Source: Candidatus Aalborgicola danicus (lineage in GTDB: Bacteria; Pseudomonadota; Gammaproteobacteria; Burkholderiales; Burkholderiaceae_C). From it: DNA of 64,000 bases. Made by a program: the position numbers and the translations under genes. A model generated the notes under the pieces. The model made no database searches and was not told the origin of the DNA. It was given only the letters and a program-made list of their open reading frames with translations. The DNA lies in contig JADJBC010000032.1 of assembly GCA_016703945.1 (NCBI GenBank), forward strand, positions 1 through 64,000, written 5' to 3'. Below, piece after piece: positions 26,878 through 36,088 of this stretch; the stretch's first letter is position 1; each line of letters opens with the position of its first letter.

Positions 26878-27219
26878 TCAGGTGCGGCTGATGACGCTCA
26901 ATTCCTCCAGTCGCTGCCAGGGAAGACCCAGCACCAACGCGTCAAACTGCTGGCGGCTCAGTTGCAGTGCAGGTGCCAATGCACCCTGGCGTTGCACCCA
27001 GGCAAACTGGCCGGTGTGCAAGCGTCGGGTGGCGCACCACACACCAAAGCCGTCATGCACCAGCAGCTTGATGCGACTGGCCCGGGCGTTGGCAAACAAG
27101 TAGCCGTGATGGGCCTGCGCCTTGCCTACAGTGTTGACCACCACGCTGAGCAAACGGTCGGCGCCGGCACGCATGTCCTGCGATTGCGTGCACAGCCACA
27201 GCGCGTCGATACGGATCAT
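26878..27219 (-). CDS. tnpB: IS66 accessory protein TnpB
   Basis: 113 residues, intact, between tnpA and tnpC as in standard IS66 elements. It includes VGKAQAHHGYLFANARASRI and ending LGLPWQRLEELSVISRT, the common TnpB pattern of G-x-L-F-x-F-x-N and a C-terminal LPWQRL. Needed for transposition in studied IS66 members; precise role unclear. Confidence 0.85.
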   Translation of the reverse strand: MIRIDALWLCTQSQDMRAGADRLLSVVVNTVGKAQAHHGYLFANARASRIKLLVHDGFGVWCATRRLHTGQFAWVQRQGALAPALQLSRQQFDALVLGLPWQRLEELSVISRT

Positions 27220-27612
27220 GCGCGAGCCACCATCTCGGCCAGTGCGTGCAGTAATGCCGCAGCCGATGGGGCGCTACCACGGGGGCAGTTCAGTTTGATT
27301 TGCACGGCCCCCAGATCCAGGTCCAGACGGATATCGTGAGCATTCGCTGCAACACCATGTGCTGTGCCGTCGGCGCTCAGGCCCAGCGGCAGGAATTGCA
27401 CGGGTGCAACGGGCGATGGGGCCGCTGCCGGCAAGTGCTGACCAGAGCGTTTTCATGCCAATGCCGGCCAGCCACTTGTGCACGACATTGGCGTTGATCC
27501 CATGCGCCAGAGCAACGGCGGCAATGGAGGCGCCAGGCTGGCTGCAAGCAGCCAGTACCCGGGCCTTGAATTCTGGAGAGTGGGTGCGACGCAGGGGAGT
27601 TTTAGGATGCAT
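27216..27612 (-). pseudogene. tnpA: IS66 helix-turn-helix protein TnpA, frameshifted
   Basis: From the ATG at 27612, RRTHSPEFKARVLAACSQPG and AAVALAHGINANVVHKWLAG is the TnpA helix-turn-helix. The frame is lost near 27440 and the normal C-terminus (LRLDLDLGAVQIKLN... in the other frame ending LLHALAEMVARA) follows to 27216, overlapping tnpB by four bases. Confidence 0.8.
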
Positions 27613-27690
27613 AGGTGTCCACCAAATTAGGTGGACGCCATCGTCTGTTCAAAATGCAGGGGAATCAAGATGGGAGGACTGGACGCTCAC

Positions 27691-28945
27691 GCTTCATCAA
27701 TGGTGTAGCTGAATAGCTCCGTCTTCAGGTCCACCTTGATGATGCGTGCCAAATGAGCATCACTGACCTCGTGGTACAGACGCGCTTTGGCGCCGCTGTC
27801 GGATAGCTTTCTGCCCCGGCTGACTTCACCCGCGTCCTGCCCTTCGAGTTTTCCCACCCACTGATTTGCTTTGGCAAGAATTGCGGCGATGCGTTCCCGG
27901 CGCAGTTTGGTTTGCTCCTGCGCTTGCTCAGGATTGTGGGCAATCACCAGACGCAGTTCGTTCCAGCGGGTCTCATCGACCACTTCCTCTTTTGCATCAG
28001 CAACCCCGCTTTGGAAGTTCTTGAGGATTTGCGCGAACTCGCCATACCGCCGTCCCGGCACCGCCAGAATGAACTCCAGCGCCTGGCCATTGGGCAGCAT
28101 TACTTTGCGCAACTCATCGACGTTGTCCAACGACAGCAAGCCCCGGTCGGCCACAACGATCAGGCGCTTGATATGGGCAAAGCGCGCCAGTACCTTTTTG
28201 AGCGTGGGCAGCAGCGTGGGCGACTCGGCCTGGTTGCCATCAAACACTTCGTGGTAAATCGGCAGGCCTTCTGCGGTCTGCACCACGCCCAGCATGAACT
28301 GCCGCTCAATCAGCCCGGACTTGGCCATGCCGTACCTGCGCACGTCGTCGGATTGCTCAGTCAAACCGGACGCCCGGATGGTGGTGAGGTCGTAAAGACG
28401 AGCGACAGATCCTGATCAATCAAAGGTCGCAGCAGCCCGGCCACCACATCGTCCACGGCTTCCTGGTGGTCCATGAGCGCGTCCATGCTGCGCAGGAGTT
28501 GCTGGTGCGTCAAACTGGCCGTATCCACCTCCGGAACGCTTACCGTTTCCAGCCAGCGCAACACGCCGAGTTTGGATTCCGGATCGCACAGTCGGTTGAA
28601 GACCATCACGCGCAATGCGTGTTCAACCGGCGTGGTGTAGCGGGCTTTGCGAAACACGCGGGCAAGGCCATCAAAGCCAAGTTCCTTCCAGAGCTGATCG
28701 AGTGCCCACACGTCACCAAGAGCCAGCGCCGATTTAAATTCCACTTGGGGCGTGACCGCCAAATCCGTTGGCTTGCCACGGGCACGCAATAGGCCCTTGA
28801 GCAACGAGTCAACGGCACCATCAGTTTCATCGACGCGTCCAATGCTGGCCACCGTACGCTGGCGAGGTTTGCCGTTCTCATCACGGAAGGACTCAACGAG
28901 CTGAGCGTAGGTGTGGGAACCCGACCGAGTGAGCTTGATGAACAT
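27691..28945 (-). pseudogene. IS1634 transposase, 5' part, frameshifted
   Basis: From the ATG at 28945: MFIKLTRSGSHTYAQLVESF to LLRPLIDQDLSLVF, then a frame change at 28394-28396; adding one base to the run of three A restores FYDLTTIR, the first DDE Asp. The rest (YGMAKSGLIERQFMLGVVQT, LIVVADRGLLSLDN with the second Asp) runs to the IS66 insertion at TIDEA. Continues at 24606. Confidence 0.85.
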
Positions 28946-29100
28946 GACAAGAGTGTAGCAAATTACAAACTAATTGCCAACACAACCAGCCACTGATATT
29001 GCCACTACAAAGAATTTTGAAAAAACACGCTAAGTGCTTGATTTCATTGACTGGCAAAGTCAAAAATGGGGCAAATTCTCAATTTGGTGTCGAACTCGGG

Positions 29101-32100
29101 GGACCACTTTTGGATGCCGCCGCTCAGAGCCTCGGTTCGGAAGCGCGCCCAGAGCGCGGAGGTGTCGGGCGTCGGCCAGTCGCCGGCGTCCGTGTGTGCC
29201 GTAATCTCATCTGATTCGAGCCAGGCCCGCATCTCAGCCGGGGTAACAAATACTGGAGCAGCATTTTCGATCGCTGCCATGGCCGCGCGCCGTGACGGCA
29301 AGCCAGCGCGGATCAACATAGCCATCATGAATCGCGGGACACCAGTTTCAACCACTGCCGACGCGCCACCAGTCACCGTCTCCGGCAACCAGCCAAGAGA
29401 CATGCGGCGGGTGCGAATGGCTTCGAGGGCCCACACTAAACGATAAGTGAACGCTTCTTCGACCGCCCGCATGTTCTGCGTGCCGATTTCGGAGACATCC
29501 TCGCCGGACACCCATCTGCGCAGAATGGCTTTCCAGTTCGCTGGCAGCGCGTTCGCCTTGTCGGAAATGAAGGGACGGATGAACAGCAGACGTTCGCCAA
29601 GACCGCCGAGTGCGTCGACGAGTTCGTCAATGTCGCCGCTCAGTGCCGCCTCGTCTGCCCGGTCGAGAAGTTCGGCCAATTCGTCGGCCATGGCGTCGAT
29701 GGCGAGGCCCGCTTCGAGCCCGACGCCCATAGCAAAATGCCCGCGCCGGACCCCCGCCGTGGTGGTCTTCCAGATGAGGTCAGCGCGCGCTTCGAATACC
29801 TTCTTGTGCAAGGGCGCTACGTCGTCCTCTTCGCGGGCAATCTGGCGGGCCCAAAGTGATCCCTTGAGCGCCTCGTCCAGAAGCCTGGGTAGATCGGCGC
29901 GATCGGCGTCCAGTGCTTCGATCAAGCCAAACACGGTCGCATCGAGGCGTTCGACGAGTTGAGACAGCGGCTCCTCGTCGATGGATTCTTCCTCGTCTTC
30001 CGTGTCTTCGTCATCGACACTATCATCGGCATCGTATTCCACGGATGCAGCCAGTCGCTCGGCCACCTCTGCTTCCTCGTCGAGCGATCTCCAGGCCTCG
30101 CGGGCGTTGGCGAGATATTCCCATGCGTCGTCGCGATCCAGCACGCCCTCGCGCGACAGGCGCTCAAGAATCTCAGCAACGATTTGAATGAGGCCGCTCT
30201 TCAGAGTTCGGGCCTTTGCGGAGGCAACTAGATCGCGCCATTCCCCCTTTCGCCATTTGACCCGGTCGAACATGACATGGACGATCAGCCCTTCGACGTC
30301 GACGAAAGCGCGCCCGGCGCGGCCAGCGACGTTGGCGAACTCTTCGCCTTTTATCTTCTCGCCCGCGCGATACAGCGCTGGCACCAACAGGACGGCTGCG
30401 TTGAGGTTCAAGCCCTGCGAGAGCGTCGGCGACGCCACGATCACCTTCACGACTCCTTCAGATAGAAGGACTTCTAGTTCGCGCAGGAACGGGCTCGGAA
30501 CCCGGCCATGGTGAATGGCCACGCCCACCTTCAAACTTGCCACGGCGGGATGATCCTCGCCCAGCCATTCCTTGCCGACCTCTAGGGCACGGGCGATCGG
30601 TGCCTCGTCATCTAGCAGCGAGTCCAGATAGCCGCGCTTGCAGAGGTCCACGACCTGTTTTCCGTAGCTCTCGACCCAGTTCGCCTGGGTGGAGAAGATC
30701 AAGGTGCGCTTGCCCTGGCTTGCGAACTCCCACGCCGCGAACAAAGCGAGGTGCGAGTTCTTGCGTGGATAAGGCTTCTTCTCGCGCCCTAGTGGAGGTC
30801 TTTCTATGACGAACTTGTCAAGAAAGGGCCCATCGTCATCGAGGTCAAGTCGCAGCAACGCATCTCTGCGGCGCCAGGTGAGCGCCCCGAAGCGCTGGCG
30901 CGTGGGACGCCAGTCGGAACGCACCGGCTCACCCGGCTCGTCGGAACGGATCCAGGCGGTTAGGTCGTCAAGTTCGTCCCCGCTCGGCAGGATCGCGGAA
31001 AGACAGACGATCCGGCGTTCGGGTGCGTCCGCGCGCCGAAGCAACCGCTGCACGAGCGTTTCGTATCGGATTTCGCGCTCGCTCGGACCGATCATGTGGC
31101 CCTCGTCGAGGACGATCAGGCCAACATCGTCGATCAGCGACGGGTCGCTTCTCAGCGCGAAGTCGAGTTTTTCGGGCGTCGCAATGATGATCTCACGGGT
31201 GCGCAGTGCGTCTTCATCACCGGCCGAAAGGCCGCTGGCGCCGTAGAGTGAGGAGACACCAAACCCGAGGGGTGCAAACGTCTTCCTGAAGGACCGTTCG
31301 GTTTGAGCCGACAAGGCGCGCAGCGGAGTGACAATCATCACCCGGCGGTCGGTGGACAGGGTCATCAATGCGGCGATCTCTGCCACCCGCGTCTTGCCCG
31401 CGCTTGTCGGCAAGGCAACAACTAGGTCATCCGAGACGTCCGTGGAGCGCCGTGCCGCTTCGCGCTGCGACGGCCAAAGTTCCACCTCCGAGGTTTTGCG
31501 GGCATACAGCGAGGAGATAAACAGTCGCCGGAGGTCAGGGTACTTTTCCTCTGCACCCTCGGGCGGCTCAGTCGGCAGGTTGTGGTGGAGCGAGTGCTGC
31601 CATAGGTCGTCGATCAAGTGGCGGCAGAGGTTCGAAATCCACCACAGAGGGACGTTCTCAGCATTGTCGGCCAGTCTGATGGCGGTGGCGAGCATGTCCC
31701 GCGCGGATTCGATCGGATCGCCGTCTCCTGTCTCAAGCGCGAAGTCGAAAAACGCCAGGGCGCGGCAGATCGTGGTGTTAAGGATGGTCGACAGCACATC
31801 GTCGATGTCCGCGTCTTGGCCCTGTAACGCTTCGGCAATCTGCTCATCGCCGTGGGTCTCGTCATCCAACCATCCACGAACGAAGCCACGCAACTGCTCC
31901 AGGTCGCGCAGTATGAGGTGTCGGATCGCTGTTTCGCCGGGCGAGGTGTTGAGGTCCTCCACCGCCTCGTTAAAAAGCGAATAAGCAACAGCTGAAAAGC
32001 CAGCCAGGTGGTAGGCCGCGGAAGCGATGGTGCGGCGGAACCCCCGATCGGGCGCCTCTGGGTCACCATTGCGCACCAAGGCTTCGAAGGCGTTGGCGGC

Positions 32101-32352
32101 ACGCTCGAAGGCCTTGCCCGTCAGGTCCGAAGCTCCAGCCTGAGCACGTAAGGCCATCGCTCCTCGAAGCAGGGCGAAGCCGTGCTCGGCAAGATCGGTT
32201 TCAATGGTTGCGCCAAGCGGCGGAGCGGTTGGCGGTAGCACGCCCGCTTCGCGCATCAACGACCAAGCCGCGCCGCGATAGAGAAGGCGCCCAAGGATGC
32301 CGTCGACGGTCGCGGTCGTCAGGAACGCGGTCAGTTCGTCAATCGTCTCCAA
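29101..32352 (-). pseudogene. hamB: HamB-like superfamily 2 helicase of a Hachiman system, 5' part
   Basis: About 1,083 codons before the IS. The N-terminus is helical; then ALPTSAGKT (Walker A, about 315), VLDEGHMIG (motif II, about 417), SAILPSGDEL (motif III), IASPTLSQGLNL (motif V) and NVAGRAGRAF (motif VI, about 675), followed by an acidic stretch and a helical C-terminus. The start is a TTG at 32352, overlapping hamA by 14 bases. The frame reads 18 residues into the IS. The true end lies at 24108-23851. In Hachiman, HamB senses DNA and releases the HamA nuclease; here the gene is broken. Confidence 0.8.
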
Positions 32353-32959
32353 GGTCTTCTGCCTCCAAGAAAATGCCTGCGATGAAGTCCTGGTGATCTT
32401 CGACGTGGATGTTCACGACGTAGTGGTCCCGGTTGATCCCCGTGGCGTCGAGATCCTCTTTTAACGAGGCGTGCGGGCCGTTACCGGAGACGGTGAAGAG
32501 CATGTGGTCGATGCGATCGGCGCTCAGCGACTTTAGGCCGACTTCGTCGCGAAGGCTGCGTCCCAATTCGATATCGGCAGGGTCCTTGCTCTCAAGCAGG
32601 CGGTTGGCGATAAACAGTAGAGAGTCGGGTGTGCAGCGGCCATTGTCGCGGTCAAGCACCTTGCGAGCGCTCGTGACTGTGGTCTTGCCGAGAACTTTGT
32701 TGCTCTTGGCTTCGCCTTTTAAGAGCCAGAGCCTCTCGTCGGCAATAGCGTATCCAGCGCCGATGAAGTCATCACCGCGCATGGCAATGTTGCGGCCGTC
32801 CTTGTAGCGAAGCCGGCGCACGGGAACGCGAAGGCCGATTTCTTCCTCGACCAACTCGGTCGCAAGAATCTCGCCGAGGTCACCAGATCGACCCTTGGGC
32901 GTTTGAGGCATAGCGGCGCAAAGAATCTCACTAGCGACCTCGAATCCCAGTCGCTTCAC
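32339..32959 (-). CDS. hamA: HamA-like (DUF1837) nuclease of a Hachiman system, possibly truncated
   Basis: 206 residues from a GTG at 32959. GRSGDLGEILATELVEEE, RGDDFIGAGYAI and LLKGEAKSN fit the E, D, ExK layout of the PD-(D/E)xK nuclease fold in HamA proteins. It precedes and overlaps hamB, the standard Hachiman order. HamA proteins usually have more residues before the GDLGE motif; the same frame continues upstream behind a TGA at 32981-32983 with plausible coding sequence, so the gene may carry a nonsense mutation. Confidence 0.7.
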   Translation of the reverse strand: MKRLGFEVASEILCAAMPQTPKGRSGDLGEILATELVEEEIGLRVPVRRLRYKDGRNIAMRGDDFIGAGYAIADERLWLLKGEAKSNKVLGKTTVTSARKVLDRDNGRCTPDSLLFIANRLLESKDPADIELGRSLRDEVGLKSLSADRIDHMLFTVSGNGPHASLKEDLDATGINRDHYVVNIHVEDHQDFIAGIFLEAEDLGDD

Positions 32960-33103
32960 ATCCTCAGCGATGCGTTCGAGTCAATCGTAGTGCGAGCGAA
33001 TGGTCTCGACGAGGTCGTCGTTGATTTCGTCGCGGCCACCATCCTTCTCGACATAAGTCCAGTAATGCTTGCGCTTGTTCTTTTTTTGGTGGAGTCGCAC
33101 CAC
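32960..33103 (-). pseudogene. possible N-terminal part of hamA behind an in-frame TGA
   Basis: In the hamA frame, upstream of the TGA, the sequence from GTG 33103 reads HYWTYVEKDGGRDEINDDLV and ETIRSHYD, then stop, then LERIAEDVKRLGFEV of hamA. The acidic helical character continues across the stop. It could instead be the end of another gene. A TAA closes this frame at about 33107. Confidence 0.4.
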
Positions 33104-33506
33104 TTTTTATACAGTCCCAAAGCGTTCCCCAATCAATTCGCGATGATGCTGTCACCTACGGACTGTAAGCGATTGCTAGGCGCGGCTTTCTGGAGGCGTG
33201 AAACACGCCAGCGCCCAAGCTTGGCGACAACTCTGACCGTTGGCTGGTTTATAGTGCAGCTGCCGCGCGGCGACTCGCATAGACCCACTCTTATCTCTGC
33301 ATTGTGGTTGTTGATCGTATTCGTAAGGTCTTGCCGCTCTGAATGTCTGCTATTTGGAAGTGAACTAGGGTCTACGGACGACTGCTTTGGGTCGAAGGCC
33401 GCAATTGAGTGCAACGCCGAGATGGCAGCGGGCAACAAAACGCAAAGTGACATTTCCCGCCGCGTGAGACATTTCGCAATGTATAGGCAAGAAGCCCAAA
33501 TATTCG
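33104..33506. other. no gene recognised
   Basis: Short open frames on both strands show no family resemblance and no ribosome-binding site. A stretch around 33064-33090 has runs of T/A that could hide a frameshift in the upstream part of hamA. Confidence 0.4.
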
Positions 33507-33746
33507 TTACGCCTTCGGCGTATCTTCGTCTGGAAGGTGCTCCATCAGTTCTTCAACCTTACAGGCGAAAAACTGACACAAGCGGTCAATCGTTTCAGTG
33601 CCGGTCCCATAACCCTTTTGATTCAGAATTTTCGACAACGTCATTCTGTTCAGACCAGTCGCGATGGCAACTTCGTTGATTGAAACGCGCCGGCCTTCAG
33701 CGAATTGCTTCTTCTCAATCATCTCGCCTAACTTGAACCGAATCAT
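33507..33746 (-). CDS. XRE-family helix-turn-helix repressor
   Basis: 79 residues with one Cro/C1 helix-turn-helix (RRVSINEVAIATGLNRMTLS at about 19-38, KILNQKGYGTGTETIDRLCQ) and a short tail ending CKVEELMEHLPDEDTPKA. Divergent from the small DNA-binding protein and integrase; two matching palindromes lie in the gap. Likely the control gene of the integrative element. Confidence 0.85.
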   Translation of the reverse strand: MIRFKLGEMIEKKQFAEGRRVSINEVAIATGLNRMTLSKILNQKGYGTGTETIDRLCQFFACKVEELMEHLPDEDTPKA

Positions 33747-33762
33747 AAAAAAACCAACAAAC

Positions 33763-33778
33763 GATAATTATTTTTATC
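33763..33778. promoter_or_regulatory. operator 1: GATA-N8-TATC
   Basis: GATAATTATTTTTATC lies 17 bases upstream of the XRE start. It has the same half-sites and spacing as operator 2, which supports binding by one dimeric repressor. Confidence 0.6.
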
Positions 33779-33785
33779 AAAAGGG

Positions 33786-33813
33786 TTGCAAAACGCGCAA
33801 CATGGAGTAATAT
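33786..33813 (+). promoter_or_regulatory. candidate promoter for the excisionase-like/integrase genes
   Basis: TTGCAA at 33786-33791 and TAATAT at 33808-33813 with a 16-base spacer. It lies between operators 1 and 2, and operator 2 would overlap the transcription start. Confidence 0.5.
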
Positions 33814-33822
33814 TGGCATCAG

Positions 33823-33842
33823 GTGATAAATATTTGTATCAC
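33823..33842. promoter_or_regulatory. operator 2: GTGATA-N8-TATCAC
   Basis: Perfect six-base arms. The core GATA-N8-TATC equals operator 1. Located just after the candidate promoter, so binding should repress the rightward genes. Confidence 0.65.
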
Positions 33843-33872
33843 TTGCAACTCAAATTGTATAGGAGTACGCCA

Positions 33873-34121
33873 ATGATTGCCCAGACTTACCTCACCACCG
33901 ACGAACTGTCGTTGAAGATCAAGTACGACGCTCGCACCATCCGCGAGCGACTGAAAGACAGTGTCCTGCTGGAGGGAATCCACTATGTCCGGCCATTTGG
34001 GGGACGCAAGATACTTTTTTTGTGGGAGCAAATTGAGCGCGATATGAAGCTCACGTCACTGACACATCCGATGGGGATGGGCGCAATTCCAATGGCCAAT
34101 GGTGGAGTACTCCATGGCTAA
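33873..34121 (+). CDS. small winged-helix/excisionase-like DNA-binding protein
   Basis: 82 residues from the ATG at 33873, eight bases after AGGAGT. TYLTTDELSLKIKYDARTIR and LLEGIHYVRPFGGRKILFLW resemble MerR-type or excisionase-like small proteins that precede integrases. Its stop overlaps the integrase start by 8 bases, so translation is coupled. Confidence 0.65.
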   Translation: MIAQTYLTTDELSLKIKYDARTIRERLKDSVLLEGIHYVRPFGGRKILFLWEQIERDMKLTSLTHPMGMGAIPMANGGVLHG

Positions 34122-34571
34122 AGTCACCGTCAGAAAAGAGACCGGGAAGCTGGTCATCGATTTCACCTACCGCAATGTGCGCTGTCGTGAGCAGACGGCC
34201 CTGTCCGACACGTTGCCCAACCGCAAACGCGTTCAGGCAATGATCGACAAGATCCAAAGAGCACAGAAGGATGGCGTTTTCAGGTACGCAGATTTCTTTC
34301 CGGACAGCGCAATGGTTGCCCGGTTTGAACCAAACGTTTTGATCGCAAAGCCGCAGTCTGCTCATGAGTCGGTCGTGTGCGTCGGCCCCCAATTCAAAGA
34401 CTTCGCCACCACCTGGTTCGACGAGCGCAGCATCGAATGGCGCCGCAGCCATATCAAGTCCTTGCTGTCGACATTGAACGGTCGCCTGATCCCGCACTTT
34501 GGCGGCAAGGTGGTCGGCAGCATCACCAAGTCTGATGTTCTTGAATTCCGCGCCACACTCGCCAAAGTTAA
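34114..34571 (+). pseudogene. tyrosine-type integrase, N-terminal fragment
   Basis: About 152 codons remain: an Arm-DNA-binding start (MAKVTVRKETGKLVIDFTYR, TLPNRKRVQAMIDKI) and the SAM-like core-binding domain (SHIKSLLSTLNGRLIPHFGG, SITKSDVLEFRATLAKV). The IS1380 element at 34572 cuts it before the catalytic domain, which is not found on the other side. Confidence 0.8.
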
Positions 34572-36059
34572 ACCGAGATTGTCCATTAGGAATTTGAAGG
34601 CTTTGGCGTAAGTCTCACCGGCTCCCCCGCATTGGCCCACAAGCCCTCAAACCACGGTCGTCGTTTGCGGGCCACCGCCAAGCGAAACGTCTGCTTGGTA
34701 TTCTTCGAGTTGTCATCCCACAGCGCCCCCACCGCTGGCACCTGATGGTGCAGCGTGGACAGTGTGTGGTGCACCTTTTGGCGCATCACCGCATGGCGAA
34801 ACACACTCATCAGGTTGTAGCTGAGCATGGATACCCCCAGCGCCGCCTCCGTCGCCCAGAACTCCCTGAGCACAAAGCTGTCCAGGCCAAAGTCCGCCTT
34901 GAGCTCCTTGATCCGGTTCTCGCAATCAGCGCGCCCACGGTACAGACGCCATACCTCCAGGGCAGGAATACTCAAATCGGTCAGCATCGCCCCATAGCGC
35001 CAGCCCTGCAGGTCCGGGTCATCGGCAAACAGCGACAAGGTTTTGCCCGCCACTGCACCATATCTGCGTTTGATGTGCTGGCGCACCACCACCAGGCGTT
35101 GCTGTGTATCCCAGCCGTGCGGTTGGTAGCTCAGCTCGGAGACTTCCAAGCCGACCTCGACTTGCTGCCATTTGCACTGATCCACTATGGATTGCTGCAA
35201 CGCCTGCGTCAGGCGCGCGCTGATGATGTGGCAGATCTTCTTGGCTTTGAGCCAAGCCACGATCACCTTGTCGTAAAAGCCACTGTCCGCTCGAAACAGT
35301 CCCACCTTGGTATCGCCCAGGTTTTTCAGGGTGGATTCAAGAAAGCTCTCAATGTTGTTACTGGATGCGGTGTTGCCCGGGCGCAGCCAAAGTTGCCACC
35401 AGTCTCCAGTCGGCCACGAACGCCATCAGCGGATGGTGGCTCTGTCGGCCTTTGTTCTTGGGGTTGTAGCCCTTGGCACCACCCTCAATCTGGCTGCCCC
35501 AGCGGGCGGTACCGTGGAGTCCACGTCCAGGGTGATGGGGTTGAGTTGGAGCTTGTCAAAAAGCCAGCGGTAACTGCTGCTTTGCACCCGGCTGGCGCTC
35601 ACTTGGTCAAAGCGTTGGAACAAGCGAACAATGGCTTTGTGGCCTGCGGCTTTGCCCCAGTCAAACAGGCGCACCAAGGTGCTGTCCAGGCGGGTGATGT
35701 CGGCGTGCGCAAAACGGGCGGCTCCGCACCAGATACTGACGATCATTTGCTCAATGAGTTGTTCCGGGCGATATCCGCGGTTGGAGCCGGGCTGGGGTAG
35801 ATCCAGCTTTGCACCGCTTCTTTGAATCCCATGCCGTCGAGCATACGTTTCAAAAGGGCCAGGCCACCCCAGGCGGTGACTTCACGGGAGGTGAACTTCA
35901 GGTCGAACGGCGTTTCTGGCGGCATGGCGGCTCCAAATCGCAATCAGGTCGTTGATTTCATTGGAGAATTCCTAATGGTATCCATTAGAAATCCGGACGT
36001 ACCCGAGGCTCGCCGGACTGGCTCACGATAGCAGTCTTGGGCTAATGGACAATCTCGGA
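34572..36059 (-). mobile_element. IS1380-family element, decayed
   Basis: 17-base perfect inverted repeats CCGAGATTGTCCATTAG at 34573-34589 and complement at 36042-36058. TTAA flanks both sides (34568-34571 and 36060-36063), a likely target duplication. 1,488 bases, a little short for the family. The single transposase frame on the minus strand is broken in at least three places. Confidence 0.85.
34586..35925 (-). pseudogene. IS1380-family transposase with three or more frameshifts
   Basis: Pieces in order: MPPETPFDLKFTSREVTAWG; PGSNRGYRPEQLIEQMIVSI; LDVDSTV (catalytic Asp); GGAKGYNPKNKGRQSHHPLM; RPGNTASSNN; GLFRADSGFYDKVIVAWLKA (second Asp); RGRADCENRIKELKADFGLD (Glu). Frame changes lie near 35810, 35510 and 35380. 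The stop is inside the left inverted repeat. Confidence 0.85.
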
Positions 36060-36088
36060 TTAATGTCGAGAAGAATGAGGTTGCTGCC

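Larger units (their letters stand above)
24615..27690 (-). mobile_element. IS66-family element nested in IS1634 copy A
   Basis: 3,076 bases bounded by GTGAGCGTCCAGTC-type inverted repeats (26 bases, one mismatch) at 24615 and 27690, with an 8-base target duplication GCTTCATC at 24607-24614 and 27691-27698, the IS66 hallmark. It carries tnpA, tnpB, tnpC and one passenger gene, all on the minus strand. tnpA and tnpC are frameshifted, so the copy is probably not self-mobile. Confidence 0.93.
24109..29100 (-). mobile_element. IS1634-family element (copy A), interrupted by IS66
   Basis: Ends are inverted repeats: CCCGAGTTCGACACCAAAT at 24109-24127 and its complement ending at 29100. A GGACCA target duplication lies on both sides (24103-24108, 29101-29106). 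Without the nested IS66 and its duplication the element is 1,908 bases, right for IS1634. A 14-base direct repeat, TAAGTGGTTGATTT (one mismatch on the right), lies at 24132-24145 and 29031-29044. The transposase is frameshifted and split. It interrupts hamB. Confidence 0.9.

Noticed and set aside
32964..33155. Minus-strand open frame (MTASSRIDWGTLWDCIKSG) as a separate gene
   Set aside because: It overlaps the better-supported hamA frame, and its last third turns Arg-rich as shadow frames do.
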